Shown in pieces: positions 52,270 to 63,563 of a stretch of 64,000 nt of DNA. Positions within the stretch are counted from its first letter, which is position 1, and each line of letters starts with the position of its first letter. The notes below the pieces were generated by a model. The model did not search any database. It was not told the DNA's origin and saw nothing but the letters and a program-made list of their open reading frames with translations. Location: the NCBI GenBank assembly GCA_036245805.1, contig BTRK01000003.1, positions 16,346,464-16,410,463 of the forward strand, given 5' to 3'. The stretch comes from Pristionchus mayeri (Eukaryota > Nematoda > Chromadorea > Rhabditida > Neodiplogasteridae). The position numbers and the translations under genes were made by a program.

Positions 52270-55200
52270 ATGCCTAACGAGGAACTGAAGAAGTCCGCCG
52301 AGGTATGTTCTCCTCTCCTCCCCACCGTAGCCCTCTCTACCTACCGTACCCCTCCCTACCTATTGTACTCTTACCTACCTACCGTACTCCTCCCTACCTA
52401 CTGTACTCTTACCTACCTACCGTACTCCTCCCTACCTACCGTACTCTTACCTACCTACCGTACTCCTCCCTACCTACCGTACCTCTCCCTACCTACTGTA
52501 TCCTCCCTACCTCCCCAATCTCCGCCCTAACCAATCGATATTCAGGAGGTCACGGCGACGGCGCCGACGCCCGCAGCTCCGCAGACTACCGTCAAGCAGA
52601 GCAAGAAACGTTCGGAACGCGCGCGCAAGACGGGAACAAAGGAGAAAAGTACGGTAACTACAGTAACCCATCTGATCTCTCTTCAGTAGCCCTCATTAGG
52701 GTAGTAAAGATCGCGCTCCTTGTCACTCTCGTAACTATCGTAGTCACTGGTCTACCGTACCCTGCACTGACCTACCCTAATCTCAGGCGAGAAGGGCGGA
52801 GGCAAGAAGAAGAAAGGAAGCAAGGATGTCATCTCGCCGAAGGAGAAGCCGGCAGCAGAGGGATATTTCTTCCCGGACCCGCGAGTACGGTGGCTTACTG
52901 TAGCTTGCAGGGTACTGTAGTTTTCCATAGGCTTCCGAATACCGTAGTCTACTGTCGCCAACAGAATCATGTTTTATGGCCTTACGAGACTGAGTATACT
53001 TTAGGTTGCTCTTACCGCAATCCGCACATTTCAGGAGCGGGAGGTGCGCCACATGTTGGTGAGGTCGTGCGGCTGTGACAAAGGTACGCTGGATTACGGT
53101 AGATTCTGGACACGACCGATTGATGACTGACTTTTTTTGCAGATCTGGAGGAGTACGACAAGAAAAGGGAAGAGGAGATAAAGAAGAAGGGCAAGGAACG
53201 CCAGAAGGACAGCGATACGTCGTCGCACGAGCAGATGTGAGTGCGGACGGGGAGTACGGTAGTGGTGTGGTTACGGTAGGGCATTCCTCTCGGGATACGG
53301 TATCCGATGGTTACGGTATCTCTAAATTTCCAGGGAGGAAGACAAGGAGGAGGCGAAGAAGGCAAAGAAGAAGAAGAAAAAGGACGATGAGGTGAAGGAG
53401 ACTTACAACAACGAGATGGTTCGTGATTATCGATTGTGTCCTACCGTAATCTTACCGCATCTCAGAAGATCCAGGATTCGCCCAACGCGAAATCGCCCGA
53501 GGCTAGCTCAGCCATGGTAGGTCGTTGATAATTACACTATGTTTTGCAGGTTACGATAGATATGGATTTCACATCCAATCGATAACTGACTTTAATTGCA
53601 GCTCGAAGAGATGGACTTCGAACTGCGCGTCATGGCGACGACTCACGTGAAGAATCTGACAGTGCGAAAGCTGGTAAGACCCGCCCCTTTTCGAAGCTCC
53701 GCCCCTTTTCCTGGCCCCGCCCGCAGTCACTCCTTTTCAGGCGTCCGTCCTCATGTCCAACTTCTTCCGACTGCCCATCTTCCTCGTCGTCACCAAGTAC
53801 TACGTCACTTACGGAGGTGAGCTGGGATCAAAAATCAAATGTTTGTAATCAAAGGTCAACGATCAACGATCAGAAGTCGCCTTTAGTAATTTGCATGTCA
53901 CCCTGTTAGATGACCTCTACTCCTCTTTCAGTCTCCTTCATCGGCGTATGCGCTCTGATGATGTTCTTCGTCGGCATGCCCACCGTCTTTCTTGAGCTCA
54001 CCATGGGACAGGTTCGCCATTGGATCATGGTACCGGTACCGGGTATCTGGGTCCCAACCTGATTCCAACCTGTTGCAGTTCACTTCGCTGCCGCCCAACA
54101 CCTTTTTCGCCCGAATTACACCGATAGCGAAAGGTGAGAGATCAAAGATCAATAAATTAGGATCAAAGATCAAACAGGAAAAACGCGAAAAATGCGGCAA
54201 AACGAGAAGGTCCCGGGGAGATTTGAACTCCCGTCGCAGGATTCAGAGTCCTGAGTGCTAACCGCTACACCACGGGACCACACGGCCGTTGTGCTCTGAT
54301 AGTTGCTCGTTTCTCGTGTGTTCCTCGCTGGTTCCGGATTATGGCTCCCTTTTTGAGATACACTCTTTCGGTGGTTGGGAGCGAGGGCGTTGTGGGACTA
54401 TCTCAGGGCGCCGCAAACTACTAATTGTAAATTGTGTACTCAAATTTTGGATTGAGGCGTCGGCTTCTCGATGATCATCGTACGCATCTTCGCTCTCTTG
54501 TGCATCCACGTCGACCTACGGTGAGGATACGGTAGATGGTGGAGTGCTCTTTGATCTCAGGGAGGGATACTAGTTGGCACGTTGCAAGTCTGACGCGTCT
54601 GGCCCAATGATTGATCTCTGATCTCTAACCTCTGCCCTCTGTCAGATATCTCTTCCTCTTCTTCCAACACATCTCTGTAGTCTCGGGCAGTGCGGACGAG
54701 CGGTGCGCGCAGGCAGGAATGCCCTGTAAGATGGACGTTGATCTTTGATCTCTGATCTTCTAAAATTTATCTTTGATCTTTAATAGTCTTTTTCTCCCTG
54801 CAGTTTGCCACACGGAGAGCATGTGTCCGCCGGACAAGGAAATGGGCATGTACGGTTCCTGCATCACGCCGCTTGCCAACTACGATGTACGGTATATTCT
54901 GGTTACGGTACTCGGGTTGCTGGCATGGTGCCAACAATACGAATTGATGTTCAGGTGGCGTTCAAGGATCGCACTCTGGGCAAGGTGATGCAGATTCGCG
55001 CGCTGCAGTCGAGCCCCACCCAGCTGCTACTGTAAGTGGTGTGGATACGGTAGGGGAGGGTACTTGGTGCGGCAGAGTACGGTTGGGTATGGAGTAGAGA
55101 ATCGTTACTTGATCTTTGATCTCTTCCCCCTGCAGGGACAATGAACTGTCGGAGACGAACGGCTACACTCTGTTCACCTTCTTCCTGATTATGCTCGCAG

Positions 55201-57775
55201 CCGGCATTCCGCTGATCGATGGTGCCGAGCTGTTCGCTACCGTAAGCACTGATTAGACTACCGTACCTCATAGCGATCGACAACTGATTTTATTTCCTTG
55301 CAGCTCGCGCCCTTCATCGTCTTCTGCGAATTCGTCACTCCGCTCGTCATTCTCTTCACTCTTAACTTTGAGAATAGCGATTTCAATGTGAGTTTACAAT
55401 CCTCGAAAACTCGGGAAATTTGATCATTTTTTCACTACGCCACGAGTTGGCATCGTGCCAAGGAATTTCGAAAATTGTTGCAGCGATTTCGAGCCGGTTG
55501 GAACGGCGGCATGGACGGCTTCTCCGATCCGTACGCCTGGATCGTCGCCTTCTGCCTGGTAAGCTCCGCCCCCTTCCAGACTCCGCCCCCCTTTCCGCTA
55601 AGCCCCGCCCCTTTTACAGGTCTGCAGCATGTACAACCTGGGCGAGGGCACGTGGATGTTCATCGGGAGCTGGCTCTCCTTCAGGCACAAGCAGACGATG
55701 AGGTGAGTGAAGCTGCGCCCCTTTTATTTTGAAAAAACGCCCCCTTTTCAGGTCGTTGATCTACGCTGTGGTGATGCAGCTGGTTCTCATGTTTATGATG
55801 AGGTACCGTATCCTTCCTCTACAGTATCCCCTCTACCGTACCCTTCAGCTTCGTCTTCTGCGCATGGGCAGTGGCGGTGGTCGAGTACCAGCACAACGGA
55901 TACCTCGAGCACGACGAGGTCCTGCAGATATGTGAGTACTGTAGGAATACTGTAGAGATAAGGGAGGGGATTACTGTACAATGAAGGAGACTACGGTAGC
56001 ATCGATTGCAGTGGCCGACCGCCCGCTCGCCTTCTGGATCACGCTGCCCACCAAGGTATCTGCATACGGTAGTTTCCAAATAAATAACATTTCGATACTA
56101 TGACTATGAGTTAGTTCCGAGTACGGTAATCGATTTTCGATTGTTGAGGTGCTCCCTGACAAGCACAGCTCGTTCCTCTTCCTGGCCTATCTTCTCTTCA
56201 CCGTCAACTCGCTCGGATACGTGGTTCGTCCTGAAGATAAATTTGTGTAGAAAAATTGGATTAGTCGTTAGCGGCGCTTGGCGAGAGTTGTGTAACGCCT
56301 GTTTCTTTACTGCTTCTACCCTATTTACATATGTATGCATATCACGATTGAATGCATTCTCTGCCCACCGTATCCACACGAAACGTGCTGATCTTTGAAC
56401 CTTATTGGAATACAACTAAGGAATGAGACACTCTAGCCCCGCCCTTCTCCCTTCTAAACCCCGTCCATTTTCTACAGATCACCACGGGCGAGTACCTGCT
56501 CGTGTCGATGCTGCGTGGCCTTCCCTTCCTCGTGCGCGTCAACAAAGTGATGCTGCGCTCCACCACGCTGCTGGTGAGGCCACGCCCCTCTTCTGGCTCC
56601 GCCCACTCTGTAACCCGACACCTTTGCAGATGCTGACGGCCGCCTCGACGATCCTTACGCCGCTGCTATTGGATAGTGTAGGTTGTTTCCTCATTGAGTC
56701 TCCAGCAGAAAAAAAAGTATAGAGAATTTTGAACTAGTCGATTGCGGCGCACTGCGAACGTTCACCATTTTTCGATTTGAAAACGCGAATAATCATTTTT
56801 TTTCAGCACGTCTTCAGGAACGAGACGGTCCATTACGTTTACCTCACAATGATGCTGGTCGCAATCTTCTACGAGGTGGGCGGAGTCTAGGTAGAGGGAG
56901 AGGAAGGGAGCGAAGTTTCGAAAGTAGCGTGACTAATCAATAATTGATTCAGATGACCATCTTCATCTACGTCTACGGTCTTCAGAGGGTTCTCGTCAAC
57001 TTGAAAGTGAGCGATCGATTTGATCTACCAAGGTTACCGTATAACGATAGCGATAAGTGTAGCCTTTTTGCCGAATCTTGCATGAGCTTTCTAAATCTGT
57101 CATTGAATCTATCCAATTCTTCAATTTAGTATCTTCAGAGGCTACAGAATTCCTACCGTACTACTAAGAATGCCGTATTCTTACCGTATCTCTCTTCCCA
57201 GGTGGTCTACCGTACCGATAAGAAGGGCGCAATAATCTTCTCTCGTCTCACGCCCTACCTCAAGTTCATCTACCGCTACATCCTCTCCTGGCTGCTCTGT
57301 GTGAGGAACAGGGAGAAGCGGGGCTTATTAAAAGGGACGGGGTTGAAATGGGCGGAGTCTTCGATTACAGCTCGGACTCGCCCACGCAACCAACTTCTAC
57401 GTCCTCTGTCGCTTCTCGTTCCTCAACAACATCAACATCCTGGTGCTCATCACACCGTGGATCGTCGGACTATGGAAGGTTGGCCACGCCCCCTTCCCAA
57501 GCCACGCCCACTCTAGTGCCGACCCCTTTCTCTTCCATAATTCTAATAAGCGATGATCCTTTCCTGTATAGTCGTTGGCCCCGCCCCCTCCCCACTAAGC
57601 CACGCCCCTTTCTCCTCTAAGCCCGCCCCTTTTGCAGATCGGGCGACACGCGCAGACGACGCATCCCATCGTCACTCTCTTCAGATGTGATGCAAGATTC
57701 GGTCCCGCAGCAGTGGCAGATCGAAGGACGGCGAGCATCGAGGAGAACAAGATGGGCGCAGCCGGACTGCAGTAG
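52270..57775 (+). CDS. Divergent SLC6 (sodium:neurotransmitter symporter)-like membrane protein
   Basis: Thirty exons join in phase to about 770 aa; coding starts at 52270-52302 and ends at 57638-57775. Exons: 52546-52648, 52787-52884, 53035-53083, 53143-53236, 53334-53418, 53466-53516, 53602-53673, 53741-53816, 53932-54011, 54079-54133, 54457-54520, 54646-54725, 54804-54886, 54955-55031, 55136-55241, 55304-55387, 55484-55558, 55620-55702, 55752-55802, 55849-55931, 56012-56055, 56149-56223, 56478-56573, 56630-56677, 56807-56875, 56953-57006, 57202-57300 and 57371-57478. The N-terminus (about 1-190) is Lys/Glu-rich and cytosolic. A membrane core follows with TM1 'SNFFRLPIFLVV' in place of the usual GNVWRFPY, 'FLELTMGQFTS', and a Cys-rich loop between TM3 and TM4. 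The usual Na+ and substrate residues of TM1 are changed, so transport is doubtful. Nematode SNF-12-like proteins are comparable. Exon 56149 may instead start at 56164. Confidence 0.78.
54208..54279 (-). tRNA. tRNA-Gln(CTG), intronic and antisense to its host
   Basis: 72-nt copy with the same cloverleaf as the copies at 18777 and 19524. It lies in the SLC6-like intron 54134-54456, on the opposite strand to the host gene. Its downstream flank again has a T-rich stretch (TTCTCGTTTTGCCGCATTTTT). Confidence 0.94.
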
Positions 57776-58590
57776 GCCACGCCCCGTCTCAAGCCACGCC
57801 CCCTTTCTGACCACGGCCCTCTCCCACATGGAACCACATCACACTATTTTCGTTTAACATGATAAAGGTAGTACAAATGAGTTGTCTGTTGTGGGACAAG
57901 GGTTAAGGAAGAAGAAGATGGAAGAGAAGAGAAGGGATGAACAAGAGCGAAGAGTGTGGAGAAAAATGGGGGGGGGGAGGAACAGGGAACAGGAAGGAGA
58001 AGAGTAATAGAGGGAGGTAAGAGAATAGAAGGAAGAGGTGTAGAAGGAACTGGAGATCAAAGATTACGTTCGAGTTGGAGATGGCTGGGCAAGAAATTGT
58101 TCTATTAATTTTGCGTGCATTCTTGTCGATTAGAATCGATGATAAAGCACACATAAAGAAAGTCATTTCATGCGTAGCCATGCCAAGATAGAGTCATGAT
58201 TCCAATGAAATCTTCGGTGAAGGGGTGACATATTTCATCAGGAATTATCGGATAAAGCCTATCCAGTCGAATGATTCCTTGAAATATGCGTACTTTTTGC
58301 TCACTGTGAAGATTTATTGAGTGTAAAGGAGAAGTTGAGTAAGGGGAGACAACAAAGCCAAGGAGATATGATCACGCAGAATCTAGGGATTTGTATAACT
58401 GGATTAGTCTTGCGATGCTTTGCCTAGTTCATATCTTCTAATCCAATCATGCTTGTTATTGCTGTGCTCCCATTTTATAATATCTCGGTGAAAATAATAT
58501 AAGAAAGATGCTGGTGAGCAGGCAATAGTAATTATAGGAACTATCACATGGACTTTGCTTAGGAGTTACAACTTATTTTATGCGATTTCT
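57776..58590. other. 3' region of the SLC6-like gene
   Basis: Purine-rich stretch 57900-58060 and AT-rich remainder. No exon is supported. Confidence 0.5.
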
Positions 58591-58613
58591 TTCGGAAAAG
58601 GTAAGTCATTCCC

Positions 58614-59015
58614 TGTATAAATTTTAATTCAACAAACATAGTTTATGTCCAGACAGACTTCATCTATCCTGATATTGGTATGAGGTGTAATGCCAATAAC
58701 GTCCTGATTCGTGAAGGCATCAGCCAAGAAGACCGCAGATACTGCTTTACCTCCCATGTAAATTTTCGCAATCACGCCCTGAAAATTCCCGCATAACAAA
58801 AAACACGGTAGTGCCTTTCGATTAATTTTCGTTTGTCTCTAATCGCACAGTTACACAATTCACGCCTCTCGTTATCATCTTGGGAGCGTTTAGGAATATT
58901 TTGCGCACCTCATACATTGATTGCATATTTCAGGGTAGTCTTTCTCCAACATATTACTGTAGAAGTTCGGGAGAAGCGGTGTTGAGTCTGCAATGGGCCC
59001 GTCGAGTCTTTTTCC
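58614..59015 (-). other. Unrecognised exon-like segments
   Basis: Two minus-strand stretches look coding: about 58905-59015 ('PYAPGKRLDGPIADSTPLLP', 'LEKDYPEICNQCM'), bounded by TTAG and a GTGCGC donor, and about 58633-58780 ('GVIAKIYMGGKAVSAVFLAD', 'IGITPHTNIRIDEVCLD'), after a TTTTCAG acceptor and ending at a stop. Their phases do not join simply. I do not recognise the family. They may belong to one gene with the segments at 60951-62982, or be decayed. Confidence 0.35.
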
Positions 59016-59474
59016 CGGCGCGTATGGACAGCGTCTAACTCCACAAATATGGTATTCAGAAAAGCCACAATCAAGATGGAACTCAAGTAAGAATGATTAT
59101 ACAGGTTGAAGGTTGGATATCCTCCGAAGGATATCCAGGACAATGAAGGCATATCCAGGATCAGAGTTCACATATCAAAGTTCAAGGTCTACGACCTAAG
59201 TTCAATACTACACAGATGTGAATAAATTTGAAACTCACAAATATATCTCTTGTATGGAAGTATCGATCGCGCTCAATCGATGAAGAGTGAATGTAAGTCA
59301 CTGAAAGTGTGTTACAATAACAGCAACGCCAACGTACGAATGACAAAAAGAGTCAAGGAAATGTTGAATACTAAAAAGATCGATTGCGTGCTTGAGAACA
59401 TGGGATGAAGAAATAATGAAGCAGAATTAGGAAGGAAAAAGTAAGGAACAGGCATTATAAAAGTTTGCTCGCTA

Positions 59475-60526
59475 GTTATCACCTAAGAATCGAATAAAAT
59501 CGGGCTGTTCTAGGCACAATTGTTGACCCCTGCTTCTTTGAACATTTTTTGATAGTCCATAGGGTCCCTCACAAGATAGGGTCGAGCTTTTTGGTATATC
59601 TCTTATTTCTGACCTTATTTAGGCCATCAAAGTTTTTAAGGTCCCAAAAATGCAAACTTTGGAGCCTCACAGCTCATTTCAAAATCAAAATTATGACAAT
59701 CTGAAAAGAACGATTTGTTCCTAGGATCCATAAGAGCGTCCCTAACCGATTGGGCTGCCAATATTTTAATTTACATTTTCGTTAATCGATTAAAATTAAT
59801 AATTTTCACCACAAATCGAAGCCCAGGTTGATTTTATGCTCCAGACCTAGATCTCGGAAAGACGAATCGAATGATGTGCTAAACACCCATCATAAAGTTG
59901 TGCGTTCGTAAGTTAACGCGATTATTAGCTTTTCATTCCTAGTTTCTAAGAGTGACGAGTCATCAATAAATCACAGTGTGATTATCACACACGCGCGGAA
60001 TGAGAGGGCTGAGCACCCTTTTCTAATATGTTTCGCGCTCATTATGTAGCGGATACGCATTGGCTGATGAAGCGTACCTGAAACATAATCAAACCTAAAA
60101 CAATAAGAGGAATCAAATTAGTGATGACTCATCACTCAGGAATGAAAGTTAATAATTGCGTTAACTTACGAACGCACCACTTTATGATAGGTGTTTAGCA
60201 TATCATTCGATTCGTCTTTCCGGGATCTAGGCCTGGAGCGTAAAATCAACCTGGGCTTCGATTTGTTGTGAAAATTATTAATTTTAATGATTTTTTTAAA
60301 ATGATTAATATTGATTTTGAAATGAGCTGTGAGGCTCCAAAGTTTGCATTCTTGGGACCTTAAAAACTTTGATGACCTAAATAAGGTCAGAAATAAGAGA
60401 TACAACAAAAAGCTCGACGCTATCTTGTGAGGTACCCTATGGGCTATCCAATAATGGCATTTGTTGATTTTCGACTTTTCTGTTGTGAATTAGTCTATTT
60501 GATTCTTAGATGAAACGCGTGTTATA
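59475..60526. mobile_element. Foldback element, two ~500-bp arms (copy 2)
   Basis: The left arm starts TTATCACCTAAGAATCGA and the right arm ends TTGATTCTTAGATGAAACGCG, the same terminal pattern as 22503-23618. Interior matches are clear: GTTCGTAAGTTAACGCGATT at about 59910 pairs with the AATTGCGTTAACTTACGAAC at about 60153, and GAGCCTCACAGCTCATTTC at about 59661 with GAAATGAGCTGTGAGGCTC at about 60319. No ORF of note. Confidence 0.88.
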
Positions 60527-60950
60527 CAGATAAGAGAGCATGCCTGATAACTTATTAGTAATAAGCAGGGCTATTTTGTGCGAAGTATACCGAGCACGAG
60601 GCAACCCATTCTTGCGAACAGTGGGGTAAGGCTGAAGGGAGAGAAAGAGGGTCTTTGGACGCTATCTAGATTTCGAGAAAAGATCCAAGCTCTCGTCATT
60701 CTATCCAATCTCTTGCTCCTCATCCGTTCGAGAGCGTGGGTAGAGTGAAGAGATAATTGCTCTTGTTGAGAGCTCACTATCTTCTAGTGCAATCTCCGCC
60801 GCGAATCACCCGTGGAAATGGGAAATTCGTGTATTCGAATTGTGAGATCATGCATTCAATATTTTCACAATATTTGTGCGTCAAAAAGCAACGAATAATA
60901 ACACGATTTATTTCACTATGCATACATAGTTTTTACATCGTTTGGGACAT

Positions 60951-61823
60951 TCACTCAGCGGTTGTTAAGAGAAAGATCTTTTTTTTCATGCGGTTGAGGT
61001 ACTTCAGACAGCCTCCAGCCATCGAAGCGATAGTCTGAAAAATTATTTATCGACCGGATTTTTGGGCTTTGCTCATTCACTGCGCTCTCTCATTAGTCAT
61101 ACCGAGCGCAAGAGCTCACGAATGAATTTTTTAGCACCGCACTCTGTCATCGGCCCGGAGAATGTTGCATTCACAAGAACTATATTCCATTTATCATGTA
61201 CACATTTACGGGCGAAAAAGTGAACCATCGACTCCCATTATTTGAACTTTACAGCGTAGTACTCGTCGCCTCTCTCCTCCATATGATCACGAATGGCAGT
61301 GAGAATGAGTCCGTAATTGTTGCTGCCTCTCCACACGTAGGTCTTCACTCGAGTCAATGTCGACAGTCAATGTCGACGCCGCAGGAATATCTGAATATTA
61401 AAAAAAACAGCATACTACATTCAGCTCACACGTTTGATAATGAAATAGATAGTGAAAAGCGATAATGAAAGAGCGAGTTTTCTGCTTACATGTTGTCCTT
61501 GGCAGAGCATTCGACAATGGAGGTGCGGCCTGTGCTTCTCAGGATTTCGCGAAGTTCCGCAGACTGTCTCTTCTGAAAAGCAATTGCTCAACTATGTTAT
61601 GAACGTTAGCAGTTTTCCATATCTTCAAATAGGTTACAATATTGAATTGGTATTCTCGGTTGTGAACTGGGATGACACCGATTGTAAGGCGAAATTCACA
61701 AAGTTCATCGAAATTTGTGGAAGTGTATACTTTTTAAGGTGTTCTCACGTTGAATGGACATTTGTTGTATTGACAATGCAATAACGGGGGCCATGACCAG
61801 TAGCGATGAGCGAATGTAGAGCA
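60951..61823 (-). other. Unrecognised exon-like segments, possibly a broken gene
   Basis: Four minus-strand exons with proper splice sites: 61749-61823 ('AHRYWSWPPLLHCQYNKCPF'), 61490-61572 ('RQSAELREILRSTGRTSIVE'), 61253-61390 ('VKTYVWRGSNNYGLILTAIR') and 60951-61034 ('TIASMAGGCLKYLNRM', ending at a stop). The first two join in phase. The third cannot be entered in the right frame and contains a 13-bp tandem duplication (GTCGACATTGACT twice, about 61351-61376). The first segment has diverged relatives near 59285 and 63265, suggesting a local gene family. Function unknown. Confidence 0.4.
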
Positions 61824-61939
61824 CTGGAAGTAATGAAATGAATATTCATCGTGAAGATAGGTAATTGCTCAGAAAGTATAAAAAGACAATTCCAACAATA
61901 AAGAAAAAGAAAAAAAAGAGCAATTGCTACTGAATTTTT

Positions 61940-62897
61940 CGATACTGAATGCAAGTGGGAAAGCGGACCGAAGGTCGAATGAGGGACGGGTGGGAGGGAG
62001 AGAGAAGGAGGAGGGAGAGGAACAGGAGAGAAAAAAAGAGGCAGGCATTTTATCTAAGGTACCACGGGACAATTTTCACAGAGAATGATGACAAAGAGAA
62101 ATTGGAGGGAACAAAGAGCAATTTCGCATTGGGTACCAAAAGGATGAAGACTCAATGAGATTGACACATTTTTTTCTAGTAAGGATGAGGGTTAGGGGTA
62201 GGGGACGAGAAAGAGACAGATAATTTGGATGCTAGATACCATCGGGCAATTATCGCAGACATTATACAGGGAATGGAGGGAACAAAGAGATGTATAGCAA
62301 TAGATTCCAGAGGGAATAGAACACATTAGCAGCTATCCATACTGTCAATGGAATGTGAATATCTGATGAGCGCTCAAATGCGGGTCTAGAAAGAAGTTTC
62401 CCCTTTTAAAAGGCTTTCGCTTTAGGTCTTACACGAAGTATTTATCTAATTTATCATGAACATACATAATTTACAACGAAAAAAGAGAATAGTATAGATG
62501 ATTTTACATCATATGAGCAGTGCCTGGGAAGTAAGTATGAATCGTCTATTTTCGAATGGATGCTGATGAATTCCTGCGCAACTCGGTCTCGTGATCTGAA
62601 TGAGTGGATAGACTCGATTAGGAAATGAGGCATTTTGAAAGTCAGGCCAATTATGGTTGGCCGTAAGATTTTTTTTCATTTCGCGTTCGCACTCGCAACT
62701 CAGAACGATGAGGAAATCGCGTAATTTTGCGAAAATTCATCCTTACTAGAGATCGTGATCTGAGCTTTGCTCGTTCCATACGTGATTTTTTCTGTCCGAG
62801 AGAATGAGAGAGTATAAACAAGTAGAATCACCAAAAATACAAGCCAAACTGATTCTCATTTGTACTGCTGTCTATCGATATTTGGTTGTTTACTTAC
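61940..62897. other. Non-coding or unresolved stretch
   Basis: Purine-rich at 61960-62040, then two diverged versions of 'TACCACGGGACAATTTTCACAG' (about 62060) and 'TACCATCGGGCAATTATCGCAG' (about 62237), suggesting an internal duplication of about 180 bp. No exon is supported. Confidence 0.4.
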
Positions 62898-62982
62898 CAT
62901 AGAATATCCAGCCATCGAACGTCGCAAAGTGTGTCCAGTACAGAATTGTTGGAAGGTTGTGCTTCGCGGAAGGAAGTAATGA
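62898..62982 (-). other. Unrecognised exon-like segment
   Basis: An 85-nt minus-strand stretch with a good GTAAGT donor and a possible ACAG acceptor reads 'KHNLPTILYWTHFATFDGWI'. It could be an upstream exon of the unresolved gene at 60951-61823, but intermediate exons were not found. Confidence 0.3.
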
Positions 62983-63214
62983 CTGTCCTTACTCATGCAC
63001 GGAATCAGTTCCAGAACAGGGAAGTAGCTTGAGCAACGGTTTTAACAGCGATCCTGCTTGAGGAGAAATTGAAGGAGGTGGCAGATGATAAAAATTATCT
63101 AAGCGATCAGTTAAAAGGAACACAAAATGACGTTTTCTTAAACTATATTCAAGCGATTCTAATATTTAAAAGCGAGGAAAAGACTAAAAGAAGAAGTACT
63201 CACATCTTAGTACG

Positions 63215-63275
63215 AAATGGTATTTTCTTGATCACGAGATATGTCGTTTATGCATAATTGATGAGTGAATATAAA
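63215..63275 (-). pseudogene. Diverged copy of the exon at 61749-61823
   Basis: After an acceptor (TTTCCAG) the minus strand starts TGCTTTATATTCACTCATC, matching TGCTCTACATTCGCTCATC at 61823. The reading frame soon meets a stop, so this copy is probably dead. Confidence 0.4.
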
Positions 63276-63526
63276 GCACTGGAAAGACAAAGATGATCAT
63301 TTTTCAATGCGAAGATGGACAAATGAGAGCGTATTGCAGAAACAACGGATATATCTATTGGGATCGATAGATCAAAGAGAATGATAAATGCAGAAGGACC
63401 ACAGTGTTGCAAGACCTGAATATTAAGTCAGACATATGTCTGTTTTCTCAGAGTTCATAAGAATCTATTTTCTGTAATGAGCGAAATGGACCTTTTGCCT
63501 TCGCGAAAGATTATTTGTGCAAGTTG

Positions 63527-63532
63527 TTTATT
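63527..63532 (-). promoter_or_regulatory. Polyadenylation signal of the collagen gene
   Basis: AATAAA on the minus strand, 32 nt past the collagen stop codon. Confidence 0.65.
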
Positions 63533-63563
63533 CTCGTTTTCATACACACAGTTTTTCTCCTCT

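Noticed and set aside
52192..53078. Tyr/Pro/Leu-rich ORFs around 52305-53078
   Set aside because: They read through intron 1 of the SLC6-like gene, which is a CTACCTACCGTACTC tandem repeat.
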